The notes below the pieces were generated by a model, which saw only the letters and a program-made list of their open reading frames with translations, had not been told where the DNA came from and made no database searches. Both the position numbers and the translations under genes were made by a program. 64,000 bases of DNA from Scolanthus callimorphus (lineage: Eukaryota; Cnidaria; Anthozoa; Actiniaria; Edwardsiidae), in NCBI GenBank assembly GCA_033964015.1, contig CM066916.1, positions 13,494,501 to 13,558,500 of the forward strand, read 5' to 3'. Shown here piece by piece: positions 37,801 through 49,800 of the stretch; the stretch's first letter is position 1, and the number at the start of each line of letters is the position of its first letter.

Positions 37801-40800
37801 GGGCGCATACGCATATATGTCTCTCAGGGTGATTGCGAAAAGCTTGTACATGCGTTCATTAGCTCCCGTCTGGATAGTTGCAACTCACTTTTAATTGGCG
37901 TCCCTAAGGTCCACCTTGACAAGCTTCAACGCATCCAAAACAGTGCTGCGAGACTTGTGACTAAAACCAAGAAGCATGATCATATTTCTCCTGTCCTTCG
38001 CGCTCTTCACTGGCTGCCAGTATCCTCGAGAATTCAATATAAAATTTTACTCGTCACTTTTAAAGCTCTGAATGGACTTGCTCCAGATTACATCTCGGAA
38101 ATACTTAATCCTTATCGTCCTAGCCGGAGACTTAGGTCCTCGGACCTTAAACTGCTGAAAGTCCCAAAGTCCAACACTGCTACTTATGGTGACCGAGCAT
38201 TTTCTATTTGTGCACCAAAGTTATGGAATTCTCTTCCTTTTGAACTTAGATCATGCCAATCCTTGTCTATTTTTAAATCACAATTAAAGACTTACTTTTT
38301 TAGATGATCTTTATCTCCTTAGTCGTAATCTTACTGCACTTTCATTGACATCCTGTGGCAGTGGTCCACTTAATTGCGTGACTGCTGTCATTGGATGTCT
38401 TTGTCAATGCCTAATGTTTTGCATATCAATTTTTACTTTTTAAACGTTTTTATTATTATTTTTATTGCTTTTTATTGTGTTTTAAACGGATGTAAATTTT
38501 GATATTTTTTCTGTTCGTTTTCTTCGTTTCTTTTTAATTTATTTTTTTTAGTTAGCCTAGGACACACTACTTGTAAGAGCATTGAGACTTTGTGTAATGC
38601 TCCAAAAACATATTTATTATTATTATTATTATTATTATATGAACCCTTTAACAGGTCACTACAGTCTTGGTAGCTAAAAATAATCTGCTATTGAAACTGA
38701 CCTCTACTACTGAAATTAATTAACCACACCTCCTTAAATATACAGTGGCCAGGTTACAGAGGTTGTACAATGGGCCTTTTTCCAGATAATGGGGGGCCTG
38801 TGGAATTCATGTATGGAAACGAGGCTATGGTTGGTTTTGAATTTCTTCACGCTCTTTGCCAAACTCGGCGAAAACGCATTTTGAAAGTGATAAACTAAAC
38901 CTGATAAAAATGTCAGGAAACTCATGTTCAAAACGATTTCTTCAAAACCAACCATAGACTCGTTTCCATACATAAATTCGACAGGACCCCCATTATCTGG
39001 AAAAAGGCCCATTCATGCCCATTCATGTACAACTTCATTGCATCAGTAACAAGACATTGTGGCCATCAACTGCAGAAGACAAAGAGCACCAGGCCAGGGT
39101 TGTATGCATTTCAATTCATAATATATTTTTCTTTTTTTTAATACCAAGTGTATTGCATGTATGTCCAAACAATAACAAAAGTAATTTACCTCAGCAACTG
39201 CCTCATCATATAATGCCTCTGATAAAAGTAATCTAAGTTGATCCAGTTGATCCTAGGTAGCAAAAGGAAAAAGAGTGCATGTACTAAATCTTCCAATCCA
39301 CCACTCACGATCAACTCAGAATGTCAAACACATAACTTTACATCATAAGTCAGATCCAACTCCTACCTGGAACTGAAGTCCTAGAAGTTTATGTGCAATA
39401 TGTTGTTCTTTGTTTATAACTGAATGACAGAACGTGTTGAATACTTCTTTTGCTGCATTTTTATCTGATGCCTAAAAATGATTATATAGCAAAAATAGAT
39501 CAATATTTCTTAACTCTAAGGATTGACAGCATGTATAACTAGCAAAAAAACAACAACAATATTGTGGTAATAATGGAGCTGGCTGCTTAGGAGAATGCAA
39601 GCTCATAGTGGAACAAGGATTGAAACTATACAATTATCATTAAATGCTATAGTGACTGTTACAGCAAGCTTGATCATATCTACCTGTAACACAGTTGCAA
39701 TCATCCTGGCAACCAGCATAATATTGGCTGTTTCTGGAGGGTAATGGATGTACCTGAAAAAAATATTGGAGTTTGTGAATAGTAAAAATGTAATTAATAT
39801 ACAGATTGCAATAATAAAGATTATGTGCAAGACAGTACAGGTTGTATAACATTTTCATGTGGTAGGTTTCTGTGAAAATGTAAATTTTCTTTGAAGAGTT
39901 TAAAAGAGATTTCATTTAACATGCAGAAAGTCATGGAATACAGTACACATGGCTTACATAGAGTGGGGGGCAGGCTTGGAGGAAGAAGCTTCACACCTTA
40001 CAGCCCTTGCAACATGGGTAAGTACATGTACTGAACATTTTGTTCAGATGTACACTGGTGTACAGCAATACGTTTGTGTTTGTGTAAAAGTTGGTCATTT
40101 CTCAGAACATTCTAAATTCTGACTATCCCTTCCTGATAAACTCCTTTGTTTCTTGAATTCCTGTGGCTGTGCCAGACGTAGTAACCCAAGCTACTATTTT
40201 TGACTTGCTGTGGTACACTATCCTTATACCAAAGCGCTCAGGGGTGCTCTCTACTCCGAGATACGCGTACAAGACCCTTATTATATCCACTAGTTATTAA
40301 GCCCTCGCCCAGCTCCGTCAGTCTGACTTTGAGGGTAGCATCATCTGAACTTCAGTGTATGTGTCTAATTCTAGAAGAACTTGCGAGTATACAATGCTAC
40401 CAATGGTGTGTGAATGTGACATGACTCCAGAGACAGATATCTCTTGTGAACAAGATCAAAGCAATGCATTATGGGCAGGGTGAGACCAGATAATATTTAA
40501 GTGATTTGAAGCACTGACATGGTGATAGGGCTATTTTAATTATCTTACTAAAAAAATTAATTTTCATGCACTCCATTATTTTTTGGTGTACTAATAATCA
40601 CCATAATATTGAAGTTGTTTTTTGCTCACAGTTCCAGTATTGTATTCTACTGAAGTAATGTTAGACAGTGCTTAAATCTTCAGTCAATACCTATAACATA
40701 GTTACATTGATTCAGTAAAAATACTTTTGTAATGAATAAAGTTTGTTTTTCTGTCAAGTAGTTTCTTTTTACACAAGCGCCTTGTTAGTCCCAAGATGCT

Positions 40801-43800
40801 CTAGTCCCATGATGCATTGCATACGTAGAATCAAGAATCAGCTAGCTGAGATTCCTCAAAGTGTGTGATTCCCAAAGTGAAGCACATGCTCCCAGCCAAT
40901 CAGAATCAAGTTTGTGAGTACAATGTATAGTAATAATTATAAATCTGCTGTTCCCAACTCACTTCCACATCTCTTGAAGTTTAACAAGAGGGTGTCCTGG
41001 GTCATGACCTGGATGTCCAAGGCATAACAAGTGATGATACTGCTCAAGGGCCTTACTCCTACACTCCTCACTGCAGTAAATAACCTTTAGAAACATAAGC
41101 CAAAAAGTATGTGCTTCTAAATATATATAATATGTAAATAGTGTGTTTCATTATATTATTTGGAATAAGGTGTATAAGGTGCCAAAAAAATATGTCTGTC
41201 TATCTCCTGGTCGGTCGGTCGGTCGGTCGGTCGGTCGGTCGGTCGGTTGTAGGCAAAAAACCTGTTTGCCTCCCCCCCTCCTCCCCAAGCTAATACAAAG
41301 GATGACCAAGGCTTGCAGCCCCCAGACAAAAAGTTTATAGCTACGGCCTTGCAAACTCTCCAATGTTTTCGTCTGGAGATGATTTGTGGTGGTTGGTCAC
41401 GTTACATCGTCATTGTTATTGTGTCAAAGAGTGTCAGAGACTGATTGTGTCAGAGACTGATTGGTTGACAGGACAAAGCTCGCTATCTTCTATTGGTTGA
41501 ATGAAGTCGAGGTGACTATTTGCCTATAGTTACGGAGCCTGAGGCAACTAATTGTTTTAGTATAATTACTTAAACGACCTCTGAGATTTTTGCTCAAAAA
41601 ATTGGGTTTAGGGGTACACCCAATCCCCAATGCTTTCAATGTTATGAATATTTTGAACATCTCAACAAATCAGTCCCTGGAATCTCTCAATGCGAAATTT
41701 ACCTTTATTCTATTTGCAGAGCAACTATTTCGCAGTTATGTTACTTGACTGTCAATTCATTTTTATGTTTTTCCACTCAGATGAAATTGCGAAATCTGTT
41801 CCTTCTCTATAGTCTTCCCCAAATGTGGTGTATACGGGCCATGCTCTGCATTACATTTTATGTGGCGTTATTTTCTGTAACTGGGACATTGTAACTGCCA
41901 ATCGATAGTTCTTATACCCATGTAAAAATGAGAGGCGGGATCCCGGCCGGGACAGGCGGGATCCCGGCCGGGATAGGCGGGATCCCAGGTGGGATGGCGG
42001 GATCCCGCCTATCCCAGGTGGGATAACGTTTCCCGGGTAGGTGGGATCCCGCCTGGGATCCTGCCATCCCGGGCGGGATCAAAGGTGGGATGGCGGGATC
42101 CCGCCTATCCCAGGTGGGATAACATTTCCCGGGGAGGTGGGATCCCGCCTATCCCAGGTGAGATAATGGCCATCCGGGCAGGATCTAAGGTGGGGTGAGA
42201 TGGTGGGATCCCACTTATCCCAGGTGGGATAGCATTTCCCAGGTATCCCAGGATCCAGCCTTCCTGGGCAGGATCCCAAATGGATGGGATAGCAGGATCC
42301 TTGTTGGGATAGGGGGGATCCCGCCTATCCCAGGTGGGATAACATTTCCCAGGTAGGTGGGATCCCGCCTGGGATCCTGCCATCCTGGGCGGGATCAAAG
42401 GTGGGATGGCGGGATCCCGCCTATCCCAGGTGGGATATCATTTCCTGCGGAGATCCCTGCCATCCCAGGCGGGATCTAAGGTGGGATTGTGGGATCCTGC
42501 CTATCCCAGGTGAGATAATGGCCATCCCGGGCAGGATCCAAGATGGGATGGTGGGATGCCGCCTATCCCAGGTGGGATAACATTTCCCAGGGATCCCAAG
42601 ATCCAGCCTTCCTGGGCAGGATCCCAAATGGATGGGATAGCAGGATCCTTCTTGGGATGAAATTTCTCAGGGTCAGGTGGGATTCCCAGTGAGATCTTGA
42701 GTACCTAATGGGTGGGATCCCGTATGGGATGGCAGAATCCCAGAGGGAGTTTTTTTTTAGGTGGGGAAGCCAGGATCCTGCAATGATGGGACACCACAGT
42801 GGGATATAAGGGGGAGAACCTGGGTGGGAAGAGAAGAGTGCAGGGAAATTTATCAGCTGTGTTGGGAATTGTCAGGATTTTTTGTGGGAGGCGCTGGGAT
42901 CCGGGGATCCTGCAATGATGGGACACCTCCATAGTGGGATGAGAGTGAGACTGGAGAGCAACATGTGAAATTCCTGTGAAAATGTTGTGAATGAACCTGT
43001 GAACTATTTTGACATGTGAAAAAACCCTGTGAAAATCATGAGAAAAATGTGACATTTTGAATCAGGAAAAACGTGAAAAAAAGCTGTGAATTCTATATCT
43101 TAAGTATCAACAAAATGGTATGAGAAAATATGATGTGAAGAAACTGTAAATTTTGGTTTTCTTTTGAAATCAAAATAACAACCTTTGTTTTGATTCGATG
43201 TTTAATTAAATTTGATTTTGATCGTAGCCATGATTTCCCAACTCTAGCTTTGATTTTCATTATTATTATAACTTGTTATTTTCTCAGGCACATCTTTCAG
43301 TATCTAGGGGTGATTGAAGCAGTTGGATGAGGGGCACTCTTGTCCCCCCTGTAATTATGATTGGGGAGAGGGGGAGGCCCCCCAATAATATTGACAGTGG
43401 CCAACAGCATTAAACCTGATATTTCCCAAATAATACTTACTCTAATTTACTGCAAAATTCAAGGGGAAAACTCCTAAAAGATACCACAAACTGTGATTTC
43501 TTACCCATCATATTGTACACCCCTACCTCAGTAATATAATGTGAGAAAGCCCCAACAGTCTACATAGTACATCTATGTTTATAGACTAAAGTACACTGAG
43601 GCCTAGTTTATACATCGTATTTCGGACAAATTTAATTGAGACAAATTTAATTATCGAAATTAAGTGACATATAAACTAGGCCTGAGCCACAATGAGATTT
43701 TACCTATTCCACAGCTATAACTACTGGAAGTTCACTCATGTAGATAAGATTTGTCAACATAAACTTTATATCATTCTGCCAAATTTCATGTGTATCCATG

Positions 43801-46800
43801 ATAATAAATTTGAAGAATTATGTACTTTTCTGTACTATTTCTAGGTAATTTACAATTTAGTTATTGCGAAAAAATGTAACATTTGTCTTGTGCTTATGAA
43901 CTCGCCCATTGACTGATGTTCTCTTAGAATTCAGTTGTCATCAAAGAAAAAGGCATAACTTACAGAAAAAAACAGTCCGAATGCATTTAGAAAAATCTTC
44001 AATAATTAAATCGTTTAGCAATTCAACCCACTTTTCGGATAAGCTGTTTTTGCACCCATCTTTCCACATTTCATGGCAAGGAACGACCGCGAAACAAGAA
44101 GCAAAGGAAGGAAGGCGCCATGTTTGATTAACCACACCACAGGCAGCCCACACATACGTTAGCGCAAGGTCACGTGACACCAAAAAGGCGGGAAACGCGA
44201 CGCACACGCGTCGTCTTTTTTCACCACCAAAAACGAGGAAAACATGTCTTCAGTCTTCGCCTCTACTATCGTATCGACATTTGAAAGAAACTATAAGCTA
44301 CAAACATAGGCAAGTATTTGTTATTATGTATACTTATGTGATGTTTCTTAGAAAAAACCTTAGAATATTTTAGAAGTTCTCTTTGTTAGTCTAAGTCTCA
44401 AGTTTGAGGTCGAACGGATAATTTTTTCCAACTTGTTTCGTTCACCAAACTTCGTGTCGCGCGCTCAAATTTCCATCAAAAATGGCCGCGGCACGCAAAT
44501 TCTCACCGAGACCTCTCCAGAAAGTCGTTGACGGCGGGTTGAGCCCGTGTTTGAAGTCGATTACTATGGCTACCGATCAACAGATGGGGAACGTGGCTTG
44601 CTTTCGGCGGGAAGAACCGACCTCCTTTCTCCCGGTAAGATGACCTCTCATTGAGTTGAAGTTTTATTTGTCGAATTATTCATGAAAAACGCGAAAGCGA
44701 CGCTCGGTTCATCTCGGCATATGAAAATTAAACTAACAAACAACATTTTTATGTGTATTTTAATCCGAAAAAACGTTGGGCTCAACCCGCCAAATTTATT
44801 TTAATTCGTGCCGGTCGTGCGAAGTCGAGTGAAGATGGCGATTTGTTTGAGGGCGCGCGTTTAGGTGATTTGGAAGATGGGTTCGAGTGATTTGTTTTAT
44901 TTGTTGGCAGGATCTTCGTATCTTCTTTATTTTAGAAATTTGTTTCTGTGGAAATGGTTTCAATATATGTGAAGTGGGAATGGAATGAAATTGACAACAG
45001 ATGTTTTTCTGTGATTATTTAATAGATTTGAAATTCGAAAATCCCTGTGAAATGGAGCAATGACTCCTCTCCTTGCCAGTGGTACAGAAAGCTTATTGCT
45101 TGTTTGGATCATCCAGTCATCAGCTTTTTTTTACCAATAAATCAGTGCAAGAATCTTGTCATGTTTATACAAATTTTATGATGCCTGTAGAGGAGACAAA
45201 AGAATGCAAATTTTGCCATGGATATACCTGCTAACCCCCAAAGCTCCAAAACTGGGAGATTGTGTTTCAAGTTGTATGAGAAAATTGCAAGAAATTTACA
45301 CGGGAGATATACAGTAAATATATGGAAAGGTTCAATATTTTTCCCAGGAGACTGAGGGTAAACACTGGGAGAGTTGGCGGGCATACATGGAGTTACCATC
45401 TAGATATTTCTCATTACTGTGGAAAAATGTGATTGCTCATTATTCTCTACCACCTTTGAAATTGTGTATCTGTACCATAAGGATCCACAGTGACTTTTTG
45501 GACCAATAATATGCTCACGATAACAGATAACCATGCTTAGGGAAAAGACAAGACAGTATTCCAAGTAAAATTGATCTGCATTATGTGGTTCCAGGAAATA
45601 TCCATCTATCTCCCTCATGGAAGGGTCTTGAAAAGTGACTCCCCCCCCAAAAAAATACAGTATTATATTTGTATGGAAGAAATTTACCCCCCATCCCTCT
45701 GGAATTTCCAAACCCTACCATTGGGGGGTGGATATTTTCTGGAACCACACATTTTCAATCTCTCTTGAGATATCATGAGTTCGATCAGGATACTCAAAAC
45801 CTGCATGGCTGGGAATGGGAATGCAACTAGGAATAATATGAGAGTAGCCAGATGTCTAGATGGCTATTTACCAAAACATCAAAATAGTTCTCTTTTTTTT
45901 ACAAATCAGCAAAATGTCTCAAAATTTTTTTTTTCAAGGGATGTATTTAATTACTCTAATTGACAAAAAAGCCTAGTGTGTTTTCCTTTACTAACCTAGT
46001 CAATCTGCCACTAGCTTTTCCTTTAGAGCCCTAGAATTGGTACTTTATTAAGGTGGCTCCACTGAGCTGATAAAATTGTCAATATCTGGTGACAAAACCA
46101 CCAAATTTAGGTATGCAGTTTCCATCATGTTTATTTGATTGAAAACAGATTGGTTTGAGTGATAAACTGGAAAAATAAATAAAAATAACAAGAATTCATG
46201 GTTTTTGGTTGCCATGGAAACCGCATGAGCTGGAAGCAGCAAGTAATCAACCATCATGCAGCAGCTCTATGATAAAAATAAATCAATGTTTGTTCAAAAT
46301 TGTACTTAGAATGCGCTTTCTTTGTACCAGCCAATTTACCATACCTTTCCATTTAAAGCCCTAAACTTGGTACTTCAGAAATATTAAGGTGCCTTTGACC
46401 GAGCTTTTTAAACACCTATCTGGTAAGTAGGACTAAAATTTTAAGTATGTGGTAGTGATGGATATATTATTTAAACAAAGAATTTTGATTTGATTTGATA
46501 ACTGGCAGGTGAAAAACTGATGAAAATAATGGGAATAAAGGTTTGGTTGCCATGGAAACCAAGTGGGCTTGAAGTGGCATTTACTCAACAATTCCACGGT
46601 AGCCCTGTGATAAAAAATAAAGCAAGTTCACTTGTAAAATCATGCAATATGTATAAAAATAAGCTAATTTCAGTGTATTTTAAGCCGTTGCTATGGCAAC
46701 GGATGACGTCAGGGGGCATATATAACATAATAATAATCACCTTAGCTATACCTGTCACGTTGCTAAATTTGGTCAAGTTTGGACTTGAGATAGATTTTGT

Positions 46801-49800
46801 ATATCACTTTTCCTATTCCATGTTCACCACTGTTTTGGTGCCACTCTTGTCCCCATTGTTGGTATTATTTTGTAGGCTTAAAATTACTTAAATTTGACCC
46901 TTTAAAAAATCATAACTTTTTTGTTTGTGGGCCGATTTCGAAATTTTTTTCGCCAAAATGTTATTCACAACCAGATCTATCCATTTAGGCCTTCAGATTA
47001 CATGGATAACAATGTTTTAAAAATGTCCTCCCTAATAGTAGTAGCTTTAGGAGTATTTGCAAAATCTCTGAGACAGAGGAATAAGCTGCTAAACCATGGA
47101 TTGACTAGTAATTGCTTCAGAGTTCACATGATTATATGTATGAAAACTCGCATGGAGATCAGGCGCGGGTTGTTCAAAGGTGGATTAACTTAAATTTAAA
47201 CCAGGTTCAGTTCTGAACAAAACCATCAAGTCACCATGGTAATTAATCCTGGATTAGTGCTAAACCACGTTCGAGCAACCGGACCCAGAGAAACTGAATT
47301 TTAAAGTTTAACAAATAATACAGGGTCCGGTTGCTCGAAAGTGGTTTAGCACTAATCCAGGAGTAATTACCATGGTGACTTGATGGTTTTGTTCAGAACT
47401 AAACCTGGTTTAAATTTAGTCCACCTTTGAACAACCTGCGCCAGGAATGTATAATTTGGATAGCCTTGGCAAATATTTTTCATGCTTACAGCCATTCTCA
47501 GTTACACACGGTCGCCTGGAAAAAGCTGCCGGCGAAAGCACGTGCATTGTCATGGAAACTTTGACAAAAAAAAAACAGGTTTTCGCTTGCAAGCTTTTTT
47601 CCAAGCAACCTCATGTTGCATGTAACAGAGCATGTAACTGAGAATGGCTGTAATGAACAACATTTCTGTGAACTTTGGCAGGGACAACAGCTTATCACTT
47701 ATATTCATACCTTTCAAAAAACAACCAATACCTAAGTTAAAATATTTTTTACATTTTCGTAACAATAATCTTGACAACTAGTGTTCAACATGCTCGCTTA
47801 TAAAACAACCTGTCTTAATTATTCACTCGCAGGTTGACAGGCACTAGATCATGGAGCATTTGATTCTGTTGTAATGACATACAGGTAATTAGACAAGGCT
47901 TGACCTGTTGGAGTGACCACATCCCGAACCACGTCCTCTACGGTGATCTGCCTAGAATATCTGACAGGGTGGCCTGCCGCAGACTTGGCCTCGCCGGTCA
48001 TTGTTACCGCCACAAAGAGCTCACAGCAAATCATCTCGTCTTGTGGGAGCCAATGCACGGCAACCGCCGCCCCGGCCGACCAGCGACAACTATGGTTGAC
48101 ACTCTACGGAGTGATACTGGTGCGGCCAATACCACTGAGCTTGGCTCCTGTATGCTCAACAGGAGCGACTTGAGCTCGAGATGCGAGGTTCGGCTGAGGC
48201 CGCCGCAGTAAGCAAGTAAGTAAGTGACCTGTACACCTGTAAAACTATGTTTAATGAGTCATTTAAGCTTAAGCAAGTTCTAATGTATCCTGCTTGTCAC
48301 GTTTTTCAGGTAAAACAGAATGCATATGCATACTGCCATCAACAGAACTTCACGCTGCCTTCAGTCTGAAACAATCAAATAATCTAGCCAGCAACAAGTG
48401 AAGGAGCTAAGAAGCAGCACATGAATTCAAGTAAAAAATTATTCATAGTTTTACCATGGGGTTTTATTCACCATTTTCAATATACATTGCTTAAAAATGA
48501 ATAAAACAGACTCATCACCTGCACAGAGTTTTGGTGTCACATTATGTTCTTAGAGTGGATTTGATATTGAGTGTTGAAATCTAAATGCATAAGTACAAAA
48601 GAGAAGTACAAATTGAGTGCAATAGAGCATGTTGTGATGTTGGGAGAGTAAAAACACAAGCTGCAAAAGGAGACAAAGTAATTGCAGAAAACAAGAGACT
48701 GCATGTTTGTTTGTTCTTATGCTCTGGCATCATCTGAAATCTGCTCTTTTAAAGTAACAGCATAGTCACTGTGGTAGGATTCTGTTCGCATGAGGTGAGC
48801 TGTCTCTGGGGGTTGGCATGGGGAAGGTGGGGGCATAACTTTCAATCCTTGAAAAAGTATAGTATTTTGCATCAGCTAGAGTGTAAGAATTATTAGGTTT
48901 TTCCTGCTAAATGCAACATTTTGTGAATTGTGAATTTTATTTTTTCAGAGTAACAAAATTTTGACCTTCTTGCAAAAATTGCTTGAAGTTCTTAAACAAT
49001 CTTTCTTTTTCACCGGTTTGTTGGCCAAATTTTGGGGTTCTTTTAAGAGCATTTTTCACAGGTGCTTCACAAGTTTTTTTCACAGGTCTTTTTCACAAGA
49101 TTTTCATTAAGCAATAAAACTGCTTTCCACATACTTTGCATAGACGGGGGTCTCGGCAAGTGTCTATGCAATATAGACAAGTTATATAAGTTCCTCTGTA
49201 AGCATTAGCCATGTTACACATTATTAGGAAATCTTGAAACATATATCGATGTCTCATTAATTGTAAATGCATTTTCTTGTGATGACATCAGGGGACACAT
49301 AGGTTAAACCAGGGACACATCCCTGGTTAAACCTGCTGATAATAATAACTGTGTTATGAGACAAGTTTTCTTTTTCAAAGTCCATATAAAAGACAGAATT
49401 CTCTGCTGTGATGGCCTTTCCTGTAGGCAGGATCTCGATTGGGATTCTGGGTGGGATGGCGGGATCCTTAGTGGGATGAGAAGATCCCGGGTGGGATAGC
49501 AAGATCCCGAGTAAGGTGGCAGAATAATGCAAGATCCCGGGAGGGATGGCAGGATCCCAGTTGGGATCCCAGGTGGGGTGACACGATCACAGGTGGGATG
49601 GCAAGATCCCAGGTGGGATGGCAGGATCCCAGGTGTTATTGCGGGATCCTGGGTGGGATGGTGGGATACCGGGAGGATGGCGGGATGGGTGGATGGCAGG
49701 ATCCAAGGTGGGATGGCGGGATCCCAGGATCCTGGGTGGGATCCCAGGATCCCGGGTGGGATGATGGGATCCCAAGTGAGGTGACAGCATCCCATGTGGG

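Larger units (their letters stand above)
31493..38663 (+). mobile_element. Short nonautonomous LTR element (TRIM-like), interrupted by two LINEs
   Basis: The 5' LTR 31493-31651 (159 bp, TGTAGTAATC...GTCACTACA) is followed by a primer-binding-like TTGGCGACGAGG. The 3' LTR begins at 36431 after the purine tract AAAAGGGAGGAA and is split at 36564 by a LINE, resuming at 38641-38663. GTCTT flanks both ends (31488-31492 and 38664-38668), a 5-bp target duplication. After removal of the two LINEs the internal part is only a few hundred bases and has no coding capacity. It lies in SMYD5 intron 5. Confidence 0.88.
36431..38663 (+). repeat. 3' LTR of the TRIM-like element, split by a LINE
   Basis: LTR sequence runs 36431-36564, is interrupted by the L2-like LINE, and continues 38641-38663 (GAACCCTTTAACAGGTCACT...). 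The break is after TAGTATAT. Confidence 0.85.
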
